The notes under the pieces: generated by a model
Databases searched by the model: none
What the model was told of the DNA's origin: nothing
The model's input: the letters and a program-made list of their open reading frames with translations, nothing else
Made by a program: the position numbers and the translations under genes
Shown here: piece after piece, positions 27,353-35,105 of the stretch
Numbering within the stretch: position 1 is the first letter of the stretch
Layout of the letters: every line of letters begins with the position of its first letter
Assembly (NCBI GenBank): GCA_035296325.1
Contig: DATHBD010000029.1
Coordinates: 1-51,556 of the forward strand
DNA: 51,556 nt
Direction of reading: 5' to 3'
Source of the DNA: DATHBD01 sp035296325
Lineage (GTDB): Bacteria > Actinomycetota > Actinomycetes > Mycobacteriales > Micromonosporaceae

Positions 27353-27396
27353 GCTCTGCATAGCGTCGCAGGTTGTCAGACGGCAGCGCAAGACCG

Positions 27397-27480
27397 TCGG
27401 CAAGAGCAACTTCAAGGCGCTCTTCAAGGCGCTCTTCGAGGCGATCGAGCGGGAGCAGCACCTGCGGGGAAACCTGTAAC
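27397..27480 (+). repeat. hppD 3'-end direct repeat, distal copy (hppD remnant)
   Basis: This copy matches the last 72 bases around the hppD stop, with one mismatch and an extra 12-base tandem unit (TTCAAGGCGCTC). It keeps the frame and stop of hppD but has no gene body before it. It ends 10 bases before the RDD gene start, the spacing expected of an intact hppD-RDD operon. Confidence 0.95.
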
Positions 27481-27490
27481 ACTGTGCACC

Positions 27491-28114
27491 GTGACGTACT
27501 CGAACCAACCGTGGCAGCAGCCGGGGCAGTATGCGGTCCCGCCTTCGGCGTATGGGCCACCCGCCGGGCACCCCGGCATGCCGCCGCGACCGATGCACCC
27601 GGTCGCACCGTCGGGTCAGCGGTTGGCGGAGTTCAGCGACCGGCTGATCGCCCGCCTCATCGACGCGGCGATCACCGCCGCGGTGGCAGTTGCCCTCCTC
27701 GTCCCGCTGGCGTTCGGCGTGGTGTACGCCGTCCGGGACGAGTTCTCCGGGACCGCTGACGGCGCGGTGAACGATCCGTCGGCGAGCCTGATCCTCATCC
27801 TCCTCGTCGGCCAGGCGGCCCTCCTGCTGCTGTCGATCGGCATCGCCTACGTTTATGAGGTGGAATTGACCAAACGCACCGGGCAGACCGTCGGCAAGCG
27901 GGTGATGAAGATCCGGGTCACCCCACTGCACCCCGGTGCGCAGGTCAGTCGGAAGGTGATGACCAAACGGTTCCTCGTCGCCAACGTGGCCGCGGCGTTC
28001 GTGCCGATGCTGAACCTGCTGGACGGGCTGTGGCAGCTCTGGGACCAGCCGTACCGCCAGTGCCTGCATGACAAGTACGCCGAGACGGTCGTCGTGAAGG
28101 ATGCCGCAGCATGA
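27491..28114 (+). CDS. RDD family membrane protein
   Basis: From GTG 27491 the protein has 207 residues. After a Pro/Gly/Tyr-rich N-terminus (about 1-45) comes the RDD domain: RLIARLIDAAITAAVAVALL with the Arg and Asp signature residues, a second helix (LILILLVGQAALLLLSIGIAYV), the motif KRTGQTVGKRVMKIRV, and a third hydrophobic part. RDD proteins are small membrane proteins; some act in transport, but the function here is unknown. No ribosome site is visible; the bases before the start are the hppD repeat, consistent with a former operon. It overlaps the next gene by four bases. Confidence 0.88.
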   Translation: MTYSNQPWQQPGQYAVPPSAYGPPAGHPGMPPRPMHPVAPSGQRLAEFSDRLIARLIDAAITAAVAVALLVPLAFGVVYAVRDEFSGTADGAVNDPSASLILILLVGQAALLLLSIGIAYVYEVELTKRTGQTVGKRVMKIRVTPLHPGAQVSRKVMTKRFLVANVAAAFVPMLNLLDGLWQLWDQPYRQCLHDKYAETVVVKDAAA

Positions 28115-29091
28115 CCGATATCGCCCCGGGCTGGTACCCCGACCCGGTCGACCGGACGATCCAGCGGTACTGGGACGGCGAGGTCTGGATCGGTGATCCG
28201 CTGCCGGTCGATGCGACGCCCGGCGACGGGCCGCCCCCGGTGAGCGCGCCGGCAGGTCACGCCGGGACTGCCCAGGTTCCCGCTGCGGTGGCCGCCGCGG
28301 CCCCTCCCGGGCAGCAGCAGCAACGGGCTGCGCCGCCGGTGCCGGGGCAACCTGGGCCGGTGCCGCCGTGGCCGGGGCAGCCCGGGCCGGGGCAGCCCGG
28401 GCCGGGGCAGCCCGGGCCGGTGCCGCCGTGGCCGGGGCAGCCCGGGACGGTGCCGCCAGGGCCGGGCGCGGGCGGCGCGTACCGGTACCCGTTCACCGCA
28501 GTGCCACGGCCCCACGGCTATCCGCTGGCGCCGGTCTTTTCCCGCCTGGTCGCGCGGATCATCGACATACTGGCGCTGCTGGCGCTCAACATCGCGGTCA
28601 ACTGGTGGCTCTACTACCAGTTCTGGCTGGAGGTGCGCCCGTATCTGACCGACGTCGTGCGCCGCGCCGCGGCCAACCAGCCCGCACCGGACCCCGAGCA
28701 GGTGTCCAACCGGGCGAACTGGCTCCTGATCAGCATTCTGCTGCTGACCGTCGCGCTCTGGTTCGCGTACGAGGTGCCGGCGATGGCGAACACCGGCCAG
28801 ACGCCCGGGAAGCGGGTGATGCACATCAAGGTGGTCCGGATGGAGAGCCCCGAGCCGCTCGGCTTCCGCCGCGCGTGGCGCCGGTGGAACACGCTGGGCC
28901 TGCCCACCCTGCTGTGGTCGTTCTTCTTCGTGGGATTTCTGCTGCAGTTCGTCAACTGCCTGTTCGTACTGCTGGACCGCCCCCTGCACCAGGCCCTGCA
29001 CGACCGGTCCGCGGCCACGGTGGTGGTCGCCGCCGGGCCCGGATCGGGGCCATCGGATGGAGGTGCGCATGCGCCCACTGACCCGCGCTGA
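28111..29091 (+). CDS. DUF2510 - RDD family membrane protein with Pro/Gly repeats
   Basis: This 326-residue protein starts at ATG 28111 within the previous stop. The N-terminus is a DUF2510 module (APGWYPDPVDRTIQRYWDG). A low-complexity linker (about 50-130) follows, with PGQPGP repeats encoded by a 15-base tandem repeat. The RDD domain begins at FSRLVARIIDILALLAL and contains ANTGQTPGKRVMHIKVVRME. DUF2510 is common on actinobacterial membrane proteins and has no settled role. The 3' end overlaps the start of the aminotransferase gene by 23 bases, so the three genes are one unit. Confidence 0.88.
   Translation: MTDIAPGWYPDPVDRTIQRYWDGEVWIGDPLPVDATPGDGPPPVSAPAGHAGTAQVPAAVAAAAPPGQQQQRAAPPVPGQPGPVPPWPGQPGPGQPGPGQPGPVPPWPGQPGTVPPGPGAGGAYRYPFTAVPRPHGYPLAPVFSRLVARIIDILALLALNIAVNWWLYYQFWLEVRPYLTDVVRRAAANQPAPDPEQVSNRANWLLISILLLTVALWFAYEVPAMANTGQTPGKRVMHIKVVRMESPEPLGFRRAWRRWNTLGLPTLLWSFFFVGFLLQFVNCLFVLLDRPLHQALHDRSAATVVVAAGPGSGPSDGGAHAPTDPR
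28341..28470. repeat. GC-rich tandem repeats in the RDD/DUF2510 gene
   Basis: The 15-base unit CCCGGGCCGGGGCAG is repeated at 28381-28410. Longer blocks containing GTGCCGCCGTGGCCGG occur on both sides. All stay in frame and encode PGQPGP / VPPWPGQ repeats. Confidence 0.8.
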
Positions 29092-30106
29092 CCTGGCCGC
29101 GCTGCCCAGCTACGTGCCGGGTCGCAGCGTTGCCGGGGCGATCAAGCTGGCCAGTAACGAGGTGCCGTACGGCCCGCTGCCCGGAGTGCCGGAGGCCCTG
29201 GCGGAAGCCGCCACCGCGGTGCACCGGTACCCGGACATGGGAGTCGTCGCGCTGCGGGAGGCGCTCGCCGCCCGGCTCGGCGTCGCCGCCGACCGGATCG
29301 TCACCGGTTGTGGCTCGGTGGCGCTCGCCGAGCACCTGATCCGGGCCGCCTGCCTGCCCGGCGACGAGGTGATCTATGCGTGGCGCTCGTTCGAGGCGTA
29401 CCCGATCATCACCGCCACCGCGGCCGCGGCCCACGTCCGGGTGCCGAACACGGCCGGGCACGGCCACGATCTGGCCGCGATGGCGGCTGCGGTGACCGGG
29501 CGCACCCGGGTCGTGCTGGTGTGCAACCCCAACAACCCGACCGGGACCGCGGTGCGCCGGGCCGAGCTGGACGCGTTCCTCGACGACGTGCCGGACGACG
29601 TGCTCGTGGTGCTGGACGAGGCGTACCGCGAGTTCGTCACCGACCCGCTGGTGCCGGACGGCCTCGCCACCTACGGTGACCGGCCCAACGTCGTGGTGCT
29701 GCGTACCTTCTCCAAGGCATGGGGCCTGGCCGGCCTGCGGGTCGGATACCTGATCGCCGCGCCCGCGGTGGCGGCCGAGATCCGCAAGGTGACGACGCCG
29801 TTCTCCACCTCCGCGGCGGCGCAGGCGGCGGCACTGGCGGCGCTCCAGGCGCAGGACGAGATGCGCCGCCGGGTAGACCTGGTGGTGGCGGAGCGCGACC
29901 GAGTGCTGACCGCGGTGCGGAAGACCTACCCGGAGGTGCCGGAGAGCCAGGCGAACTTCTTCTGGCTACCCGTCGGCGACCGGGCGCTGGACCTGGCCGC
30001 CACGTGCGAGCAGCACGGCGTCATCGTGCGGGCGTTCGGCGGCGACGGGGTGCGGGTGACCCTGGGTACCCCGGAGGAGAACGACGCGTTCCTCGCCGCC
30101 CTCTGA
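29069..30106 (+). CDS. PLP-dependent aminotransferase, HisC / aromatic aminotransferase type
   Basis: ATG 29069 has GGAGG seven bases upstream; ATG 29057 is an alternative. The protein has about 345 residues of fold type I: IKLASNEVPYGP at the N-terminus, NPNNPTGTAV, DEAYREFV, and FSKAWGLAGLRVGY with the PLP Lys. C-terminal GVIVRAFGGDGVRVTLGT follows. Sequence alone does not separate histidinol-phosphate from aromatic (phenylalanine/tyrosine) aminotransferases. The neighbourhood of hppD and hmgA favours tyrosine or 4-hydroxyphenylpyruvate as substrate (inference). The gene overlaps the RDD gene upstream. Confidence 0.9.
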   Translation: MRPLTRADLAALPSYVPGRSVAGAIKLASNEVPYGPLPGVPEALAEAATAVHRYPDMGVVALREALAARLGVAADRIVTGCGSVALAEHLIRAACLPGDEVIYAWRSFEAYPIITATAAAAHVRVPNTAGHGHDLAAMAAAVTGRTRVVLVCNPNNPTGTAVRRAELDAFLDDVPDDVLVVLDEAYREFVTDPLVPDGLATYGDRPNVVVLRTFSKAWGLAGLRVGYLIAAPAVAAEIRKVTTPFSTSAAAQAAALAALQAQDEMRRRVDLVVAERDRVLTAVRKTYPEVPESQANFFWLPVGDRALDLAATCEQHGVIVRAFGGDGVRVTLGTPEENDAFLAAL

Positions 30107-30119
30107 CCCGGGCCGGCGC

Positions 30120-31484
30120 TCAGACGTCGACAAGCAGCACCGGCATCCCGCTGAGGTAGTACTGGTCATCCGGCTCGGTCTCCTTCGCGCCGACCCGGAG
30201 GCGCTCGATCACCACGAATCCGTCGTGCAGGTACGCGTTCTGGAACGTCCACTGCTCGTCGGCCCGTGCCCGCAGCCGGGTCTGTGACTGCACCGTGCCG
30301 GTCTTGATGTCCAGCACCAGAAGGGCGAACTCTCGGCTCACCAGGTACACCGAGGCGTCGTCCGCGGCCACCAGCGACCCCCCCACGTCGGAGGTCCACA
30401 GCCGCTCGCCGGTGCTGCGCGAGTACGCCCAGACGAACCCGTTGAGCATCTGCTGCACCAGGACGTCGCCGACCACCTGCATCGTGTCGGAGCTGCCGGC
30501 CGGCTCCGGCGCGATCTGGCCCTGCAGACCGAGCCGCCACACCGCGGGCGTGATGCCGCCGTAGCCCTGGGCCGCCCGGGCGAACGTGGTGACCTCCGCC
30601 GTGGCGGCGACCTTCATCAACCGGCAACCGGACAGGCCCTGCGCACAGGCGGTCGGCTCGACGTGCCAGTTTGCCTCCTTGCCGGGGCCGGCCGATGCGC
30701 CGGGCGGGCGCCAGGTGCCCAGCGGCGCACCGGTGCTGGCATCGAAGATGGACAGGACGGCCGGCGTGGCGCAGCTGTCCTTCACCACGTACGTCGACTC
30801 ACCGGTCCAGTCGACGTCGTGGCAGCCCGGCTGCGCGGGAAAGATCCGGTGCCAGCGCTCGACGCCGGTCCACGGGTCGTACGCGCGCACCTGGTCCCTG
30901 CCGGGGACGAGCAGCACCTTGCGACCATCCGGGCCGGTGGCGGTGAAGATCCCGGTCGGCTGGTACACGGTCTGCGCTCCGGTTCGCCGGCCGGAGAATG
31001 TGTCCGCCGGGGACGGCTCCACCCGGACCTGCCAGGTCACCGCGCCGGTCAGGGCGTCCAGCGCCACCACCTCGCCGTCCGACCACTTGGTGATCACCAG
31101 TGACGGCCGCCCCCAGACGTACTGGTGTTCCATCGCGATCACACCCACCACCTCGGCGGGCCAGCGCCGGTACGCCCAGTGCGGGGTCATCTCGCGGAAC
31201 GCGCTGACCGGCGTGTCCGCCCACACCCGGCGCGACTCGGCGTAGACCCGGACCGACCGGTCGATGATCAATGGAGCGGAGGCCAACTCCGCGTAGGCGG
31301 CCGTGGGCGCCGCGGAGGGCAGCGGCTTGCTCGCCGTGGTCAGATTGTCGGCCGGCCGGAGCATGCGGTACATCGTGAGGGTGACCGCTGCCAGCACCAC
31401 GACCGCAGCGATCGCGACAGCGACGCGGCGCACCGGCCGGGGCCACCCGGCGGGGCGCCACGAGGGCACGTTCCGTGTCCGCAT
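30120..31484 (-). CDS. Membrane-anchored PQQ-like beta-propeller protein
   Basis: ATG 31484 is chosen (GGAGG five bases upstream; GTG 31505 is in frame), giving about 454 residues. A single N-terminal transmembrane segment (VAVAIAAVVVLAAVTLTMY) anchors it, with the rest outside the membrane. Repeats of the beta-propeller type include VVALDALTGAVTWQVRVE, VRAYDPWTGVERWHRIF, WAYSRSTGERLWTSDVGG and LVLDIKTGTV. These are PQQ-like or quinoprotein-like blades; no enzyme active site was recognised, so a scaffold or outer-layer role is more likely. It is convergent with the aminotransferase gene. Confidence 0.8.
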   Translation of the reverse strand: MRTRNVPSWRPAGWPRPVRRVAVAIAAVVVLAAVTLTMYRMLRPADNLTTASKPLPSAAPTAAYAELASAPLIIDRSVRVYAESRRVWADTPVSAFREMTPHWAYRRWPAEVVGVIAMEHQYVWGRPSLVITKWSDGEVVALDALTGAVTWQVRVEPSPADTFSGRRTGAQTVYQPTGIFTATGPDGRKVLLVPGRDQVRAYDPWTGVERWHRIFPAQPGCHDVDWTGESTYVVKDSCATPAVLSIFDASTGAPLGTWRPPGASAGPGKEANWHVEPTACAQGLSGCRLMKVAATAEVTTFARAAQGYGGITPAVWRLGLQGQIAPEPAGSSDTMQVVGDVLVQQMLNGFVWAYSRSTGERLWTSDVGGSLVAADDASVYLVSREFALLVLDIKTGTVQSQTRLRARADEQWTFQNAYLHDGFVVIERLRVGAKETEPDDQYYLSGMPVLLVDV

Positions 31485-31543
31485 CTCCACCTCCGCCCGA
31501 GGCACCCTACCCTCTACCCACCGTCACCGGATCGAAGCCCGGG

Positions 31544-32425
31544 TCAGGCGGCCGGAGTTGGACCACGCAGCAGCGTCAGGGTGGCGAGGTCGGCCAGCGC
31601 GTCGTCGACGCTCCAGCTGCCGAAGCCGATCCAGAGTGGACGATCGGTACCCAGCCGGGCCCGGACCCCCTCGATCACCGGCAGCGGATCGGTGCTGGCC
31701 AGTACCTCGGCCAGGTCAGCCGGCTCACCGCCCTCCGCCGCGAGCGCCGCGGCGATGAGCACGTTGAGGAATCCGTGGTGCACCAGTCCGGTCTCCGGGT
31801 CGGTGTGCCGGATCGCCCAGTGCAGTCCGGCGGTGAGCTTGAACGGAAGGGCGCGGTCGCGGCAGGCGCAGATGACCGCGGCCAACTCCACCGGTGTCGG
31901 GAAGAGCTCGGCGGCCAGGCCACCGATGCGGAACTTGGCGGCGACCGGAACGCCGGCGGCGCGCGCCCCGGCCAGCGCGTCCAGCGCGCTGACCAGGCCC
32001 CAGCTGAGCGGAATCTCGGCGTACCCGGTGCAGTCCCGCCCGCTGAGCAGGTGCTGGAACCCGGCCAGGCCAGGCAACGGGTCCTCGCCCCGTTTGGCCA
32101 CCGGGCTCTCGATCTGACGTACCGCGACGACGTCCGGGGCGGCGCCGGACAGCGCTGCCAGCGCCCCGGTGAGGGCCGGCACGCTGCCCACCAGGCCGAT
32201 CGGGAGCGGCGTGTCCGGCTCGGCGTCCGGGCGCCGGGCCAGGTGCTGCCCCAGCGCGGCCGCGTCGACGGCCGGGACCAGCAGGCAGCCCACCAGGTCG
32301 GCGTACCAGGCGGCACGGTGGCGGCGGTGCGCAGCCACCGCCTGGTCGAGCGAGACCGCGCCGGGCGGCACCGATCCGGCCTCGTCGAGGAGGCCGCGCA
32401 GCAGCGGCGGTACGCGCGAGGACAC
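31544..32425 (-). CDS. Conserved hypothetical protein divergent from hmgA
   Basis: GTG 32425 is preferred (about 293 residues), leaving 99 bases of divergent promoter before hmgA; ATG 32476 is also in frame. The protein is soluble, with conserved-looking blocks AAWYADLVGCLLVPA, AKFRIGGLAAELFPTP, PFKLTAGLHWAIRHTD and HHGFLNVLIAAAL. The KFR.GG and K.TAGLH pattern suggests a barrel-like enzyme fold with phosphate-binding residues, but I do not recognise the family. Its place beside hmgA hints at a link with aromatic catabolism (inference only). Confidence 0.7.
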   Translation of the reverse strand: MSSRVPPLLRGLLDEAGSVPPGAVSLDQAVAAHRRHRAAWYADLVGCLLVPAVDAAALGQHLARRPDAEPDTPLPIGLVGSVPALTGALAALSGAAPDVVAVRQIESPVAKRGEDPLPGLAGFQHLLSGRDCTGYAEIPLSWGLVSALDALAGARAAGVPVAAKFRIGGLAAELFPTPVELAAVICACRDRALPFKLTAGLHWAIRHTDPETGLVHHGFLNVLIAAALAAEGGEPADLAEVLASTDPLPVIEGVRARLGTDRPLWIGFGSWSVDDALADLATLTLLRGPTPAA

Positions 32426-32524
32426 GAGGACTGAACCTAGCCCACCGGAACGGTCGTACAGTAGAGGCCAAGCCATCCGCACCAATACGTCCGATAACGG
32501 AACTCCTTCCGCGGAGGAGGGGCG

Positions 32525-33784
32525 ATGCCGTACTACCGCCGCGTCGGCGACGTACCGCCGAAGCGCCACACCCAGTTCCGCCAACCCGACGGCAGCCTCT
32601 ACGCCGAGGAGCTGATCGGCCAGGAAGGCTTCTCCAGCGACTCCTCGCTGCTCTACCACCGGCACCTGCCCACCGCGATCGTGGCCGCCGAGGCGTTCTC
32701 CCCGCCCAGCTGGAGCCGGCTACCCAACCGGCCGCTCAAGCCCCGCCACCTGCGGACCGGCAAGCTGGACCGGTCGGGCGGCGACGCGGTGCTGGGCCGG
32801 GCCCACCTGCTGGCCAACGCCGACGTACGCATCTCATACGTGGTGGCCGACCGGCCCAGCCCGCTCTACCGCAACGCGGTCGGCGACGAGTGCCTCTACG
32901 TGCAGTCCGGCACCGCCCGGGTCGAGTCGACCTTCGGTGTGCTGGACATCGGCCCCGGCGACTACGTGATCATCCCGACCTCGGTGATCCACCGGATCGT
33001 TCCGGACGGATCGGTGCACCTGCTGACGATCGAGGCCACCGGGCACATCGGACCGCCGAAGCGGTACCTCTCGGTGCGCGGCCAGTTCCTCGAACACTCG
33101 CCGTACTCCGAACGCGACATTCGCGGCCCCGCCGCGCCGCTGCTCCGCGACGGCGCCGACGTCGAGGTGCTCGTGCAGCACAACGCCGCGGGTGGGCCGA
33201 CGTGGACCCGGCACGTGTACGCCCACCACCCCTTCGACGTGGTCGGGTGGGACGGCTGCCTGTACCCGTGGGCGTTCTCCATCCGCGACTTCGAGCCGAT
33301 CACCGGACGGATCCACCAGCCTCCCCCGGTGCACCAGACCTTCCAGGGGCCGAACTTCGTGATCTGCTCCTTCGTCCCACGCAAAGTGGACTACCACCCG
33401 CTGGCGGTCCCGGTGCCGTACAACCACCACAACGTCGACTCGGACGAGGTGATGTTCTACTCGGCCGGCGACTACGAGGCGCGTCGCGGCTCCGGCATCG
33501 AGGTCGGGTCGATCTCGCTGCACCCGAGCGGCTTCACGCACGGCCCCCAGCCGGGCGCGCCCGAGCAGTCGCTGGGCGCCGAGTCGTTCGACGAGCTGGC
33601 CGTCATGGTCGACACGTTCCGCCCGCTCGACCTGTGCGAGCCGGCGTTGGCGTGCGAGGACACCGGCTACGCCTGGACCTGGTCCGGCCGGCCCCCGGGG
33701 GCGGGGGAGACCGGCCCCGGGGAGACCGGCCCCGGGGAGACCGGTCCCGGGGAGGCCGGGACGGGCGGGACCGGGACGGGGTAG
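32525..33784 (+). CDS. hmgA: Homogentisate 1,2-dioxygenase
   Basis: This 419-residue enzyme opens the homogentisate ring to maleylacetoacetate, the step after HppD. ATG 32525 has GGAGGAGGGG upstream. The cupin core shows GDECLYVQSGTARVES and GDYVIIPTSVIHRI. The iron-site region is YNHHNVDSDEVMFY (His and Glu ligands) and SLHPSGFTHGPQPG (His ligand). The last 25 residues (after TWSGRPPG) are a GETGP repeat tail encoded by a 15-base tandem repeat, not part of the family. Through it the gene overlaps the convergent ispF by 118 bases. maiA and fahA are not in the window. Confidence 0.94.
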   Translation: MPYYRRVGDVPPKRHTQFRQPDGSLYAEELIGQEGFSSDSSLLYHRHLPTAIVAAEAFSPPSWSRLPNRPLKPRHLRTGKLDRSGGDAVLGRAHLLANADVRISYVVADRPSPLYRNAVGDECLYVQSGTARVESTFGVLDIGPGDYVIIPTSVIHRIVPDGSVHLLTIEATGHIGPPKRYLSVRGQFLEHSPYSERDIRGPAAPLLRDGADVEVLVQHNAAGGPTWTRHVYAHHPFDVVGWDGCLYPWAFSIRDFEPITGRIHQPPPVHQTFQGPNFVICSFVPRKVDYHPLAVPVPYNHHNVDSDEVMFYSAGDYEARRGSGIEVGSISLHPSGFTHGPQPGAPEQSLGAESFDELAVMVDTFRPLDLCEPALACEDTGYAWTWSGRPPGAGETGPGETGPGETGPGEAGTGGTGTG

Positions 33785-34245
33785 ATCAACGCGACCGCGA
33801 CGGCGGCCAGGCCCTCGCCGCGGCCGGTGAAGCCGAGCGCGTCGGTCGTGGTGCCGGAGACCCGGACGGGCGCGCCGACCGCGGCGCCCAGTACGCGCTC
33901 GGCTTCCGCGCGGCGGCTGCCCACCCGTGGCGCCACGCCGATGATCTGCACGGAGACGTTGCCGACGGCGTACCCGGCACCGGCGACCAGTGCCGCCGTG
34001 GCGCTCAGCAGCACCACGCCGGACGCATCCGCCCACTCCGGACGCCCGGTGCCGAAGACCGCACCGACGTCGCCCAGCCCCGCCGCGGACAGCAGCGCGT
34101 CGCAGGCGGCGTGTGCGGCCACGTCGCCGTCGGAGTGACCGGCAAGCCCATCGATGCCTTCCCAGTGCAGCCCAGCGACCCAGCACTGCCGTCCAGGCTG
34201 GTAGGCATGCACGTCGGTACCGACCCCGACCACTGGAATGACCAT
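33667..34245 (-). CDS. ispF: 2-C-methyl-D-erythritol 2,4-cyclodiphosphate synthase with Pro-rich tail
   Basis: This MEP-pathway enzyme makes the cyclodiphosphate intermediate for isoprenoids. ATG 34245 starts MVIPVVGVGTDVHAY, with the metal ligands Asp and His, followed by GHSDGDVAAHAACDALL with the third His. The family end (GLAAVAVALI) is reached at about residue 154, but the frame continues to residue 192 with PVSPGPVSPGP repeats. The family is usually about 155-160 residues. The tail is read from the same tandem repeat that forms the hmgA tail on the other strand. ispD, usually adjacent, is 0.9 kb away, separated by a plus-strand gene. Confidence 0.94.
   Translation of the reverse strand: MVIPVVGVGTDVHAYQPGRQCWVAGLHWEGIDGLAGHSDGDVAAHAACDALLSAAGLGDVGAVFGTGRPEWADASGVVLLSATAALVAGAGYAVGNVSVQIIGVAPRVGSRRAEAERVLGAAVGAPVRVSGTTTDALGFTGRGEGLAAVAVALIYPVPVPPVPASPGPVSPGPVSPGPVSPAPGGRPDQVQA
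33704..33759. repeat. 15-bp tandem repeat shared by the convergent hmgA and ispF 3' ends
   Basis: The unit GGGGAGACCGGCCCC is at 33704-33718 and 33719-33733, with one change at 33734-33748 and a partial fourth copy. It encodes GETGP on the plus strand (hmgA) and GPVSP on the minus strand (ispF). Confidence 0.93.
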
Positions 34246-34334
34246 GAGCGACACGGTACCCAGTTGGGTGCAAGCCGGTGGGCGTTGGGTTTTCAGGACT
34301 CCCCAACGGGGCTTCGCCAACGTACGATGAGTCG

Positions 34335-35099
34335 ATGCCGAGCCCCCCGATCTTGCACGAGACGATGACGTCAGCGCCCGCGGTCCAGACCGCGGGCGAT
34401 TCGATGTCTGGCTCGGAAACGGCCGCTGCCAGCCCGCTCTGCGCCCGGGTGACCCGAGGTGCGGTGATCCGCTTCGGCATGCTGATCGCCCTCATCCTGG
34501 GGCTCGGCGCACTCGCCCTCACGGCCGGCCCGGATCGGCACACCCTGATCGGAGCCGCGCAGTCCAGCGGTGGGTTCGCCCCGTTCGTCGCGGTCCTCGG
34601 CAGTGCGCTGCTCGCCGCGGCGATCCTGCCGCGCACCCTGCTCGCCCTGGTGAGCGGCCTGATGTTCGGCTGGGTTTCCGGCGCGCTCTACGTGATCGCC
34701 GGCGTCACCCTCGGCGCCACCCTGGCATTCTTCATCGGCCGTCTGCTCGGCCGGGACTTCGTCGAGCGACGGCTGCGGGGCCGCCTGCGCCACATCGAGC
34801 AGGCGGTGGCCAGCCGCGGCGCCCTCGCCGTGCTGATCTCCCGGATGATCCCGCTCGTGCCGTTCGGCATTTCCAACTACGCCTTCGGTACGACGTCCGT
34901 CAGCCGGCGCTCGTTCTTCCTCGGCACCCTGCTCGGGGTGGCTCCGGCGAGCATCGCCTACGCCGCGCTCGGCGCCGCCACGGCACACGGGGACGCCACC
35001 GGTATGACGATCGCCGGCGCCACGGTGGCCGCCCTCGGACTGATCGGCAGCATCGGTTCCTACCTGGTGTGGCGGCGCCGCCCGCGCCGGACCACCTGA
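34335..35099 (+). CDS. TVP38/TMEM64 (DedA-like, VTT domain) membrane protein
   Basis: From ATG 34335 the protein has about 254 residues; internal ATGs at 34365 and 34404 are alternatives. A first helix (FGMLIALILGLGALALT) is followed by the VTT domain: ILPRTLLALVSGLMFGWVSG, GATLAFFIGRLLGRDFVERRL, VLISRMIPLVPFGISNYAFG and FFLGTLLGVAPASIAYAALG. The paired re-entrant segments with Arg and Pro are typical. The family is linked to phospholipid or undecaprenyl-phosphate movement (family knowledge). It is inserted between ispD and ispF on the opposite strand. The end is seven bases from the convergent ispD end. Confidence 0.9.
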   Translation: MPSPPILHETMTSAPAVQTAGDSMSGSETAAASPLCARVTRGAVIRFGMLIALILGLGALALTAGPDRHTLIGAAQSSGGFAPFVAVLGSALLAAAILPRTLLALVSGLMFGWVSGALYVIAGVTLGATLAFFIGRLLGRDFVERRLRGRLRHIEQAVASRGALAVLISRMIPLVPFGISNYAFGTTSVSRRSFFLGTLLGVAPASIAYAALGAATAHGDATGMTIAGATVAALGLIGSIGSYLVWRRRPRRTT

Positions 35100-35105
35100 T
35101 CGGGC

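Noticed and set aside
26536..27480. Insertion sequence at hppD
   Set aside because: No transposase, integrase or terminal inverted repeats are visible. The flanking repeats are gene 3' ends, so it is reported as a cassette of unknown mechanism rather than an IS.
28341..28470. Regular GC-rich repeats considered as a CRISPR array
   Set aside because: Repeats are directly adjacent without unique spacers, stay in frame, and encode a Pro/Gly linker.
32834..34636. 600-residue minus-strand open frame across hmgA and ispF
   Set aside because: It is in a different frame from ispF and has no domain; hmgA and ispF account for this DNA.
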